A DNA stretch of 64,000 bases from Streptomyces sp. DSM 110735. Lineage in GTDB: Bacteria; Actinomycetota; Actinomycetes; Streptomycetales; Streptomycetaceae. The notes beneath the pieces were generated by a model. It was not told where the DNA came from. It did no database searches and saw nothing but the letters and a program-made list of their open reading frames with translations. This document shows, piece by piece, positions 46,601 to 53,881 of the stretch (the first letter of the stretch is position 1; the number at the start of each line of letters is the position of its first letter). The stretch is taken from the NCBI RefSeq assembly GCF_016482685.1, contig NZ_JACYHF010000006.1, positions 1-64,000 of the forward strand. Direction: 5' to 3'. A program made the position numbers and the translations under genes.

Positions 46601-47119
46601 CCACTGCTCGACCAGCCCGCCCGGCGCAACGATCAGGCAGCGCTCCAGGTCGCCGCGGAGCGCAAGCTCCTTTATGTAAAGCCCGGCCATGATGGTCTTT
46701 CCGGCGCCAGGGTCGTCGGCGAGGAGGAAACGTAGGGGGGTGCGCGGCAGGAGCTCGTTGTAGACAGCCTGAATCTGGTGGGGCAGTGGGTCGAGGAGGC
46801 TGGTGGACACGGCCAGCATGGCGTCGCCGCGCGCCGCCATCCTGATCCGCAGCGCCTCGGCCACCAGCCGGAATAGCCCGGGGTCTGCGTCGAAACCGCC
46901 GCCCGCCGCGCCGGAGGCCGCCTCGGCCAGTCGCTCGGCGTCCTCCTCATAGAGGATCCGCTCCTCCACGGTGCCGTCGGGACGCCGGTACGTAACCTGC
47001 GCCGCCGTCGACCCGAACATCCGCACCGCGACGACCGTGACGTCACCGCCGGTGACGATGCCCGACACGGCACGCCCCGGCACGAGATCGCCGAGGCCCA
47101 GCCGGCCTCGCTCAGGCAT
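43604..47119 (-). CDS. SNF2-like helicase with DUF3883 nuclease-like tail
   Basis: A 1171-residue superfamily 2 protein. Walker A DDPGAGKT is at 135-142, DEAH at 236-239, and the C-terminal helicase motifs ATDAAGEGLNL and RFGRIHRIGQ follow. The tail (from about 1070) is DUF3883: GYD1077, then IE1091-V-K1093, the D...ExK core of a PD-(D/E)xK nuclease fold, so cleavage may be built into this protein (inference). ATG 47119 has GGGGAGAG upstream. It is the first gene of the operon; the 720 bp before it hold the promoter region and a strong hairpin. Confidence 0.93.
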   Translation of the reverse strand: MPERGRLGLGDLVPGRAVSGIVTGGDVTVVAVRMFGSTAAQVTYRRPDGTVEERILYEEDAERLAEAASGAAGGGFDADPGLFRLVAEALRIRMAARGDAMLAVSTSLLDPLPHQIQAVYNELLPRTPLRFLLADDPGAGKTIMAGLYIKELALRGDLERCLIVAPGGLVEQWQDELLEKFGLDFTLLTRQLTDATIDGNVFDRHPRLIARMDALARSEDLRRLLGESGWDLVVVDEAHRMSASYFGAELKTTKRYELGRLLGRLTRHLLLMTATPHAGKEEDFQLFMTLLDSDRFSGRYRAGIHRHDVSGLMRRMIKEDLLTFDGKRLFPERRAYTVPYELSPAEQELYEQVTGYVRQEMNRAERLDGRRGNQVGFALTVLQRRLASSPAAIHRSLERRRLRLEARRQEMLSGQVVANAGAVPASVPSFDDELDELTGGELEELEEQVVDAATAARTLQELELEIAALSELERLAARVLASGDDRKWRELSGLLQDDPLLQDERGLPRKLIVFTEHRDTLDYLSRRIRNMIGRPEAVVAIHGGTPRPHRRDIRDAFNQDPEVRVLIATDAAGEGLNLQRAHLMVNYDLPWNPNRIEQRFGRIHRIGQTEVCHLWNLVAADTREGQVFLRLLDKIEQQSKAYDGKVYNVLGELFEGEPLRGLLLEAIRYGDRPEVKSRLDQVIDARVGARAVELIRGLALDAHVMGLEDVEAVRLRMEEAQAKRLHPHYVRAFFRDAFDRLGGHLRARESGRYEITHIPAVLRDTGRFGLGLGGVVQRRYERVCFDRERVTVPGAARADLIAPGHPLFDAVLEETVHRHGDLLTRGTVLVDASDAGTRPRLLTALVQGVVDGHGRSVDRSFAFVELHPDGTAHDAGPAPYLDYRPPTPREAEAAGVLLKEEWLRDGGPARAMEWAVREAVPQHLNRTRERLLPVIGRTRTQVEQRLRQEISFWYAQAGKLELDVAEGKKVRHRPETARAWAEDLERRREQRLAALDKDQALQARPPVVAGCALVVPVGWLAGHLGSALTPAERAVLDGLHAVDGYETDRRAVAAVLGAERGLGRVPEEMAHNNPGYDIRSLTLDGHLVHIEVKGRREGAEHFYVSRNEVLVAKNRGEQHRLALVSVSPQGPEHDEIRYLTDAFADTDFGDLKTEGVLLSWQDAWNKGGTPQ

Positions 47120-47418
47120 CCTTACTCTCCCCTTGATCCGGCCGATGAAGGTGCCCCTTCCTTGACGTCAATAATGCCGTACCGAAAACGCGGGGCTCAC
47201 GGAATTCACCGGCTCACGGGTGACCCATCAAGGGACCGTGGGCGGCGCGCCGCGGCGACGGGTGGCGCTGAGGTGATCATGACCGTCGCCGGTCCTTGAG
47301 GCCTCTGCTCCTTCAGTGCGCCGACTTACTGGTGCAGATCTGAACGAGCGGGCGCTGCGGAAGGACGCCGGGCCGCCGGAGGCGGGCTTGCCGATCGTGG
47401 TGGTGACGGTGCCTCCGT

Positions 47419-47446
47419 CTACCGGGTGCCGCATGGCACCCGGTAG
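47419..47446. other. Perfect 12-bp hairpin
   Basis: CTACCGGGTGCC (47419-47430) pairs with 47435-47446 around the tetraloop GCAT. It is 300 bp upstream of the helicase start and not next to any stop codon, so it is more likely an RNA structure or IS-type end than a gene terminator (inference). Confidence 0.6.
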
Positions 47447-47803
47447 GGCGAGTGGCCCCTTGCCCGTGATCACGCCGGCTCGCGGTGTCATTCCCGTCCG
47501 ACCTTCGCCGGCCCTGCCCACATCAACGGCATTCCGGGACACAAGACCGATCCGAGCCGGCGTTGCCGGCCCGAGCAGAGTATCCGGGATAGTGAGGCTT
47601 CGTTCGTCTCTGTACGTGAGATCCCACATCGGACTCGTGTTTACGGTGGGGCAGCAGATCCAGCGGCTTGAGATGAAACTGGAGGCCGCCGCCCTGAGGC
47701 TTAGTTCTGTAATCAGCGACATCACCGAAGTGGCCGCTGCACGATTCGCAGGCAGCGGTCGCTGCACGCCCCGAGATGAAACTCGCGTCGATCCAGGACA
47801 CGG

Positions 47804-47823
47804 GTGGCCGGTTAAGCGGCCGC
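47804..47823. promoter_or_regulatory. Palindromic site, copy 1
   Basis: GTGGCCGGTTAAGCGGCCGC, differing at 2 of 20 positions from the perfect palindrome at 50510-50529. It is 17 bases before the Nudix-like gene start and flanked by GACAC and TGTCA, as the other copy is. Confidence 0.65.
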
Positions 47824-47839
47824 ATGTCAGGATCGGACT

Positions 47840-48346
47840 GTGCCTCCTTTCCTGGACACCGCCGAGAGTTCGATGTGTCCTACCGTGCCGTCTCCCAGGA
47901 TGCGGCGGGTGGTGTTCGTCGCGGTGCTGAGCTCGGACGGGCGGCTTGCCTTGGTGGCAAACGACCTGTCTAGAGCTCTTCCCCGATGGGTACTCCCTTC
48001 AGGATCCGTCCGAGCCACAGAAACCTACGGTGAGGCGGCAGTGCGCGTACTCCGCGATGCGGTCGGCGCGATGCCGGTGCACGGGGGCGCCGTTGAAGGA
48101 TGCCGTTGGGCTCAGGTGCCTGTGCCCATAGGCCGGAGCCGTCGAGAGGCACACGTGTTCATCTTTCGTCTCGCTGAGGCTGCTGCTCCGCCGGAGCATC
48201 TGTCCTGGAGTGGAGCGACACGCTGGGCGGGGCCTGAGCAGTGGCAGGAGTTGTGCACACGGTGCGATCTGCCAGATGTGGATGTGCTGTTGACGGGATA
48301 CCTGGAGGGGTGGATCCCGGACGGGCGGATCACGTTGGGGCCTTGA
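47840..48346 (+). CDS. Nudix-fold protein with degenerate Nudix box
   Basis: A 168-residue protein. VVFVAVLSSDGRLALVAND and PRWVLPSGSV are the strands before the Nudix helix, but the box reads G-x5-E-x7-R-V-L-R-D-A where REUxEE is expected, so the metal-binding glutamates are missing and hydrolase activity is doubtful. It may bind a nucleotide ligand without cleaving it. GTG 47840 has AGGA upstream; ATGs at 47873 and 47897 are alternatives. A palindrome shared with the recombinase locus lies directly upstream. Confidence 0.65.
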   Translation: MPPFLDTAESSMCPTVPSPRMRRVVFVAVLSSDGRLALVANDLSRALPRWVLPSGSVRATETYGEAAVRVLRDAVGAMPVHGGAVEGCRWAQVPVPIGRSRREAHVFIFRLAEAAAPPEHLSWSGATRWAGPEQWQELCTRCDLPDVDVLLTGYLEGWIPDGRITLGP

Positions 48347-48370
48347 GACCCAGCACTTCGGCACCCACGG

Positions 48371-49138
48371 TCACTCTGCCCTGGCGATCGTGGTGGCGGT
48401 CTCCTGCAGGGCCGTGGCAACCGCTGGCATGTCCTGTTCACGCAGACGTACGGCGGGTGCGTACACGGAGATCGCGGCGAGCGGTTCCCCGATGCGGTTA
48501 CGGATGGCCACGCCTACGCCGTGCAGGTCGTGTGCACTTTCCTCGAGGTCTGCCGCCCATCCCCGGACTCTGACTTCCTCCAACTCCACCTCAAGCAGCG
48601 GCCACTCAGTAATGCTTCCTGCCGCCGTGGCAGGGAGCGCGGCCGGGAGTGTCGCGCGTACATCTGCCGGGTCGCGCAGTGCGAGCAGGGCCTTGCCCGC
48701 CGCTGTAACGTGGGCGGGGAGCTCCTGTCCGAGCGGAACGCTGACGCGCAGGACATGCCGGCACTCGACTCCGTCGAGTAGTCGGACGACGGCCGCATCC
48801 AGGGAGTACAGGCACACCGTCTCCTGCAGCTTCTCGGAGAGCTCCTCCAGGGGTCTGCGCGCCTGTCGTCGGACGTCCAGTTGGGCGATCGCGGCCAGTC
48901 CCATGCGTACGAGCTGCGGCCCCGCCGAGTATCCGTGCTGGCCAGGATCGTGGCGCAGGAAACCCGTGCGCTGCAGGGTGACCAGGATGCGGTGTGCGGT
49001 GGAACGTGAGATACCGAGCTCCCGGGCGGTTTCGGTAACACCGATTTCCCCCCGGTCATACGCCAGCACTAGAACATCCAGGGCCTTCGTCGCCGACGCC
49101 AAGGCCTCTGTCGCCGACAGATGCTTGCCATCCACCAT
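48371..49138 (-). CDS. IclR family transcriptional regulator
   Basis: A 255-residue regulator. The N-terminal winged helix-turn-helix is GVTETARELGISRSTAHRILVTLQ (about 33-56), followed by the ligand-binding IclR domain with VRLLDGVECRHVLRV, LPAHVTAAGKALLAL and the C-terminal GVGVAIRNRIGEPLAAISV. ATG 49138 is the natural start; the frame extends upstream through Arg/Cys-rich sequence unlike the family. No metabolic operon is adjacent, so the target is unknown; it sits alone inside the island. Confidence 0.9.
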   Translation of the reverse strand: MVDGKHLSATEALASATKALDVLVLAYDRGEIGVTETARELGISRSTAHRILVTLQRTGFLRHDPGQHGYSAGPQLVRMGLAAIAQLDVRRQARRPLEELSEKLQETVCLYSLDAAVVRLLDGVECRHVLRVSVPLGQELPAHVTAAGKALLALRDPADVRATLPAALPATAAGSITEWPLLEVELEEVRVRGWAADLEESAHDLHGVGVAIRNRIGEPLAAISVYAPAVRLREQDMPAVATALQETATTIARAE

Positions 49139-49416
49139 GAAGGAACCGTAGCGCTCAAACGTTCCCGGAGACCGGGAGCTTCGACAGAATCCACACGTCA
49201 GAATTCTGTGGTTGCACGTCTCAAAGTTCCGGTGCGGCATCGCACGAGCCCGGCGAGCCAACTCTGCGCCAAGACGGGTCGAGTCCTGCGCTAACCCCGA
49301 CCGGAATTGCCGTGCTTGAGCGCACTGCTGACCGTTTGATAGCGCCTCACAGGAACTGCGTGCGTGCCACAGTGTGCCGTCCCTACACTGGCAGCGGCCT
49401 TCCTTAGGAGTTCGCT

Positions 49417-49938
49417 ATGGCGGGATACCGGACCAGCGCACCTACGTCAGACAAGGGTGTCTACATCGGCCAGGCCCGGCATGCCGTGAAGGAGCTGATC
49501 ACTTCACTGCGCTGCGAGTTGGCGACATTGGAAGCTGTGTACGCGATGATGTGCCAGGACATCGAATCCACCGATGTCCGCGAAGAGCCGCCGGACACTG
49601 GCGAGGACGCGGAAACCGCCCAGCCTTCCCGGGAGGGTCTGTCTGAAGTTTCTGTCGTCGACGAGGATCCTTCGTCCGAAGATGCGCGCCCAGGCATTGG
49701 CACTCGGGCCCTGGGGCCACCGCGTAACGGAAGCATGCGCGATGCGATCCTCACACTCCTGTGCGCCGCTCAAGAGGCAATGTCCATCACCGATATCGCG
49801 GCGGCGGTGCGCCCGGGAGCGGACGCGACGGTCCGCTCATCCGTAGGAAAAACCCTCAACCGCATGAAGCAACTTGGTGAGGTGGAAAACGTAGCACCGG
49901 GAATGTTCCGGGCCGTGCTGTCATCCCGGGCTGCTTGA
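49417..49938 (+). CDS. Winged-helix-like protein, unknown
   Basis: A 173-residue protein with a strong ribosome site (AGGAG, 8 bases before ATG 49417). The N-terminal 50 residues are helical (ARHAVKELITSLRCELATLE), the middle 51-105 is Glu/Asp/Ser/Pro-rich and probably disordered, and the last 65 (MRDAILTLLCAAQEAMSITDIAAAVRP...VGKTLNRMKQLGEVENV) look like a winged helix-turn-helix. It may be a DNA-binding accessory protein of the island. Followed by a perfect hairpin terminator, so it is monocistronic. Confidence 0.7.
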   Translation: MAGYRTSAPTSDKGVYIGQARHAVKELITSLRCELATLEAVYAMMCQDIESTDVREEPPDTGEDAETAQPSREGLSEVSVVDEDPSSEDARPGIGTRALGPPRNGSMRDAILTLLCAAQEAMSITDIAAAVRPGADATVRSSVGKTLNRMKQLGEVENVAPGMFRAVLSSRAA

Positions 49939-49970
49939 TCCACCCGAGAACGCCCCTAACCCAACAAGCA

Positions 49971-50001
49971 GGCCTCCCTCGATTAGCGGTCGAGGGAGGC
50001 C
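49971..50001. terminator. Hairpin terminator
   Basis: GGCCTCCCTCGA (49971-49982) pairs perfectly with 49990-50001 around a 7-base loop, 33 bases after the winged-helix gene stop. Confidence 0.85.
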
Positions 50002-50148
50002 GCCAAACACGCGAACGGACGCTTCTCCTACCAGGGTTCCGGTCCGTCGCGCACGTTCACTCTAGCGCTCCCACGGGTGGCGCTATAGGGCGTCTGCGCC
50101 ATTCCGCACTTGAGCGTGCACGACTGACCTCAAATAGGTAATTGGGGA

Positions 50149-50469
50149 TCAGTCATGAGCACATTGGGTCGCATTCGATCCGGGCCAGAGCGCCAGGCCC
50201 AGGGCGCGCTCCAGTCGGCAGACCGTCAGCACATCCGGCCAGGTGGCGCCCGCCAGCAGATCGCCGATGGTCTGTCTGCCGACGTTGCTCTGGGCGGCCA
50301 GTGCACGCAGCGAGAGCTCCGGCCTCTCACGCAGGGCGGCGGCGAGACGGCGGGCAATCGTCTGGACCACCGCCGCGGCGGGCTCCCCGACGATCCGGGC
50401 ATCCGGCCACTCCTCCGGATCGACGGCGTAGCTCCATGGCGGCGCCGTGCGCGCTCGGCCTCCGGTCAT
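50149..50469 (-). CDS. Xre family DNA-binding protein
   Basis: A 106-residue protein. LSLRALAAQSNVGRQTIGDLL (about residues 53-73) is a Cro/CI-type helix-turn-helix, followed by TWPDVLTVCRLERALG, as in Xre regulators. ATG 50469 has AAGGA upstream. It diverges from the recombinase-like gene, and a perfect 20-bp palindrome (50510-50529) lies in the 90 bp between the two starts; binding of this protein to that site, repressing both promoters, is the simplest reading (inference). Confidence 0.82.
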   Translation of the reverse strand: MTGGRARTAPPWSYAVDPEEWPDARIVGEPAAAVVQTIARRLAAALRERPELSLRALAAQSNVGRQTIGDLLAGATWPDVLTVCRLERALGLALWPGSNATQCAHD

Positions 50470-50509
50470 AAAGATGCGTTCCTTCAGATCGTGATCGACA
50501 CTGACACCA

Positions 50510-50529
50510 GTGGCCGGTTAACCGGCCAC
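50510..50529. promoter_or_regulatory. Perfect 20-bp palindrome between Xre and recombinase-like genes
   Basis: GTGGCCGGTTAACCGGCCAC, flanked by TGACA on the left (after 3 bases) and TGTCA on the right, so symmetry extends to about 34 bp. A close copy occurs at 47804-47823. Confidence 0.75.
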
Positions 50530-50559
50530 CTGTCATGGGCCTTGCGCCTGGAGGTCGCC

Positions 50560-51495
50560 GTGTCGAATCGCCTGCTGGCCTACGCACCGAAGGCGGAGAC
50601 GGTGCCGCCCGCCCAGTGGCGCCGCATCGCTCCGGTCGTTCGCTCGCTGGGATTCATGGCCGTCGCAGCGGGACCCTACGGCCCAGACGTGATCATGACG
50701 CCGCTCGCACGGCTGGTCGCCTGGGTCGAGGCCCAGGGCCTCCCGCTCGAACCCTCGGTGATCCTTGACCAGAGCACCGTCGAACGGTTCATGCTCGTCG
50801 GCTGCCGCGACATGGCCGCCAACAGCCGCCGAACCTGCAGCAGTCAGCTGCGCCGGGCTTCCGAAGCACTCCTGCTGGATCAACTCGGACAGCATCCGCC
50901 GATCCGGCTGAAGGCCACCGCCGCCCCAGTGGCCCCCTACCCGCCGGCGGAAATCGCCTACTGGCTGATCTGGGCGCAGAGCCTGCCCACCCCGGCCCAA
51001 CGGCGCAACGCCTGCCTGCTGTTCTGCCTCGGCGTTGGCTGCGGGCTCGCCGTTGAGGATCTTGTGTACGTTCAGGGGCGGGATATCCTCGCAGGCCCCA
51101 CCGGCCGGGCACTGGTGAAGGTGCACGGGCGCCGTCCGCGCACTGTCGTATGCCGGTACGCCTACGAGGAACTGCTGCTGGCGGAAGCCGCCCACATCCC
51201 GGCAGACGCGTACGCCTTCCGGCCTGACTGGCAGGACCGCACCAGCAAGCACATCGCATCGGACTGGCTGGCCAGGTACCCACGGATCATCGGCCGTTGT
51301 GACGGTGCAGTGCTGCAGGCCCAGCGGCTGCGTACGACCTGGCTCGTCGAACTGCTGAACGCAGGGATTCCGCTGAAGGTGATCCTCAAAGCGTCGGGAC
51401 TCGGGACCCTGCACAGCCTCACGCGCTACCTCGTCTTCCTCCACGACGTGCCCGAAGCGGAGGCATCGGATCTGCTGCGGGGGACGGCGGCGTGA
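50560..51495 (+). CDS. Tyrosine-recombinase-fold protein with degenerate active site
   Basis: A 311-residue protein. The C-terminal half follows the order of tyrosine recombinases: GVGCGLAVEDLVYV, then KVHGRRPRTVV, then LQAQRLRTTWLVELLNAGIPL and TRYL. The box I Arg appears lost (GCGLAVED instead of GLR..E), the His of HxxR is Gln (QRLR) and the LGH motif is GLGT, while R and the final Tyr remain. It may be an inactive or diverged recombinase. GTG 50560 is used because GGAGG lies 5 bases upstream. Its TGA overlaps the GTG of the following DDE-type gene. Confidence 0.65.
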   Translation: MSNRLLAYAPKAETVPPAQWRRIAPVVRSLGFMAVAAGPYGPDVIMTPLARLVAWVEAQGLPLEPSVILDQSTVERFMLVGCRDMAANSRRTCSSQLRRASEALLLDQLGQHPPIRLKATAAPVAPYPPAEIAYWLIWAQSLPTPAQRRNACLLFCLGVGCGLAVEDLVYVQGRDILAGPTGRALVKVHGRRPRTVVCRYAYEELLLAEAAHIPADAYAFRPDWQDRTSKHIASDWLARYPRIIGRCDGAVLQAQRLRTTWLVELLNAGIPLKVILKASGLGTLHSLTRYLVFLHDVPEAEASDLLRGTAA

Positions 51496-53390
51496 GCAGG
51501 AAGAACCCGGAGGGGAAACCCTGCCGCCGTACCGGCCTCGCTCTACGCCCTGCACCGCAGGCCCCCGGCCGTACCCTCAGCGACCGCGTTGTGAGGCAGG
51601 TCTTCGACCTCGTGCGCCACAGCGGAGTACTGGAACGCCTTCCCGCCAACGAGCACCGGCCAGGCCCGAAGGGCTTCCCGTTCCGCACAGTGCTGATCGG
51701 CCTGATCCTGTCGCAGTACATGGGCAAGAGCGCGAACATCAACGACGCGTGGGAGACGCTCTTCTTCGCACTGTCTCCAGGGTCCAAAGCCCTCCTTGAC
51801 GTCCCCAACGTCGACCTGCACATCCCCGAGAGTGCAACCCGAGAAGAGATCGACCGCGTCGCGCACCACCAGTACGCGACGTCGAAGCGCGTCTACCGGT
51901 CCTGGGCCTCGATGACCCGGCGCCTCGACCCGGCACCACACGACCGCCGCAAGCGACTGTCGCTCAGCGAGGCCAAGAAGATCCGACGGAAGTGGACTGC
52001 CCGCGACAACCAGGACACCGTGCGCAACTTGGAGGCCATCGCCCAGGATCTGATTCTCGCTCCGGTGATAGCTTCCTACCGGCGCGGCGACTTCGCTCGG
52101 TGGCCTGGCCACATCGCGGTCGACGACACTCCGGTTCCGGTCTGGGGCAAAGAGCCGGACTACCAGCAGGACCGGGCCTCGCTTGAGATCACCGCCGGGA
52201 TGTACGTGAAGGGAGGAACGCAGAAAAAGTCGCCCAGCGGCAAAGCTGCGGTCTCCACGAACACTGGCACCCGGCGCGGCACGACAAACAAGCCAGTGCC
52301 TCGCAAGACCAAGTCGGCTCGGGAGAAGAAGGCCAAGGCGCCGGAGAAGAGAGAGTTCCGATACGCCATGATGGCCGCGTTCCCAGGCCATGGCCATGGC
52401 GACCTCGCTGGCGCCTACCCCGCGGTCTGCCTCGGCATGATCCTTCACACCCCGGGCACCGAACCCGGCCCGGCCGCCCTGCGCGCCATCCAGCCGGCCT
52501 TCGAACGAGGCCTGGTCAAAGATCTGTTCTGCGCCGACCGGGGCATCACCCAGGCCAAACCTCATAACCTGCATCTGCAGCTGCTCAAGCTCGGCCTCAA
52601 CGCGGTGAAGCACTACAACGACGACAAGGTCGACCGGCAGGGAGAGTTCCGCGGCATGCAGCTGGTCGGTGGCGAGTTCTACTGCCCGCTGATGCCCACC
52701 CCGCTCATCACTGCGGGCGCCACATACATCGACAGCCGCACGGACGAGGACCGCGCCCACGCACTCAACCTGATCCAGTCCCGGAAGGACTACCAGACCA
52801 AGATCAAGGAGTACGGGCCCGCAGGGGACCAGCGTCGACAGTGCCCCGCCCTCGGGTCCCACGCCACAGTCACCTGCTACCGCCGGCCCCAGCCACGCCC
52901 TTCCACCGTCGTCGACCTCGACGCCCCCACTGTCCGTACCCCGGCAGCCCTGCCCACCATCCCCAGGCCCAAGCGGGACGCCCCCGTCTACCCAGACATC
53001 TGCATGGGGAAGAGCATCACCGTCCCGGGCACCGTGTTGGCTAAGTGGCGGCAGAAATACCCCCTGTTCACCCCTCTGTGGCAGGAAGCCTGGTCCGGAC
53101 TGCGCAGCCAAAATGAGGGCCGCAACGGCAACCTCAAGAAGTCCGCCCTCGACAGCATCGACAATCCCCAGCTCCGCCTGCCGCACGGACGCGTCGCACA
53201 GACCCTGCTCAATGCCGTCATCATCTTCGTGGCGAACCTCAGAGCCATCCGACGGTTCCTCCGCGACCAGGGCATCCAGCCCCGCAAGGCCAGCACACAG
53301 AGCGCCGCAACCCAACCCGGTGAGCCCTCCGAGCCGCCCCAGGCGCGACCGCTTCCGACCGAGCAGGTCGAGCCTCCGCCACGCGAGTGA
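51492..53390 (+). CDS. DDE-type transposase-like protein
   Basis: A 632-residue protein, GTG start overlapping the preceding stop. Candidate catalytic residues are D211 (or D212) in HIAVDDTPVPVWG, D349 in FCADRGIT and E542 in SQNEGRNGNLKK, a D-D-E order like IS4/IS1182-type transposases with a long insert. The N-terminal 60 residues include LSDRVVRQVFDLVRHSGV, then GPKGFPFRTVLIGLILSQY, another transposase-like segment. The end is Pro-rich. I do not recognise a named IS, and no clear inverted ends are visible. It forms a pair with the recombinase-like gene, just beside tRNA-Leu. Confidence 0.7.
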   Translation: MSRKNPEGKPCRRTGLALRPAPQAPGRTLSDRVVRQVFDLVRHSGVLERLPANEHRPGPKGFPFRTVLIGLILSQYMGKSANINDAWETLFFALSPGSKALLDVPNVDLHIPESATREEIDRVAHHQYATSKRVYRSWASMTRRLDPAPHDRRKRLSLSEAKKIRRKWTARDNQDTVRNLEAIAQDLILAPVIASYRRGDFARWPGHIAVDDTPVPVWGKEPDYQQDRASLEITAGMYVKGGTQKKSPSGKAAVSTNTGTRRGTTNKPVPRKTKSAREKKAKAPEKREFRYAMMAAFPGHGHGDLAGAYPAVCLGMILHTPGTEPGPAALRAIQPAFERGLVKDLFCADRGITQAKPHNLHLQLLKLGLNAVKHYNDDKVDRQGEFRGMQLVGGEFYCPLMPTPLITAGATYIDSRTDEDRAHALNLIQSRKDYQTKIKEYGPAGDQRRQCPALGSHATVTCYRRPQPRPSTVVDLDAPTVRTPAALPTIPRPKRDAPVYPDICMGKSITVPGTVLAKWRQKYPLFTPLWQEAWSGLRSQNEGRNGNLKKSALDSIDNPQLRLPHGRVAQTLLNAVIIFVANLRAIRRFLRDQGIQPRKASTQSAATQPGEPSEPPQARPLPTEQVEPPPRE

Positions 53391-53633
53391 CCCACCTCCG
53401 CCGCACTCCGCCCCCTGAAAACCCCACATGCCTGCGCCACGGCTACCAGCCGTCTCGCAGGCATGTCCTGTTTCCGCAGGTGAGAGGCGCAGTGCCTGGA
53501 CCGCCACCGCCTCACCCCCTCATCGGGCCGATCACGAGGCTCGAAGGCCCCAGAAACGACGAAATACCGGCGAGTAACATGACTCGACCGGTAATTCGTG
53601 AACACTTCAGGACGATCTCGTGAACGTCCCTGC

Positions 53634-53721
53634 TGGTGTCCGAGGGGGGACTTGAACCCCCACGCCCGATAAAGGGCACTAGCACCTCAAGCTAGCGCGT
53701 CTGCCATTCCGCCACCCGGAC
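53634..53721 (-). tRNA. tRNA-Leu (anticodon GAG)
   Basis: Reading the minus strand, acceptor stem GTCCGGG (53721-53715) pairs with CTCGGAC (53644-53638), the anticodon stem is CTAGC/GCTAG with loop TTGAGGT giving anticodon GAG, the variable arm is long (TGCCC...GGGC) as in class II tRNAs, the T loop is TTCAAGT and CCA is encoded at 53636-53634. Its 3' end faces the accessory island, the usual place for integration of mobile elements. Confidence 0.97.
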
Positions 53722-53881
53722 TAGGTGTTTGTCGCCTTCGGGGTGTGTTCCCCGCGGCGACATGGACAACAATACCAAGGTTTCGGAGTGGGTTTCACCT
53801 GCGTATTCGTGCCGTGGGAGGGGGGTCACCCCGGGGGTACGGAGGGTGACGAGCGGGGAGCCGATCGTGACACCCCCCGGC

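Larger units (their letters stand above)
47120..47839. other. Intergenic stretch upstream of the defence operon
   Basis: No intact gene is seen in these 720 bases; open frames on both strands have no protein-like features. It includes a direct repeat GGCTCACGG just after 47190 and at about 47210, a perfect hairpin (47419-47446) and the palindrome at 47804-47823. It must carry the promoter of the helicase gene. Confidence 0.6.

Noticed and set aside
47228-47767. Open frame upstream of the helicase gene (minus strand, 179 codons)
   Set aside because: No ribosome site, no recognisable fold and interrupted by the perfect hairpin; kept as intergenic.
51543-53507. 654-codon minus-strand frame opposite the DDE-type gene
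   Set aside because: Gly/Val-rich without motifs; the plus-strand gene is coupled to its upstream neighbour and has D-D-E candidates.
53638-53660. attL/attR pair of the tRNA-Leu 3' end
   Set aside because: I looked for a second copy of the tRNA 3' end across the island and saw none by eye; a computed search is needed.
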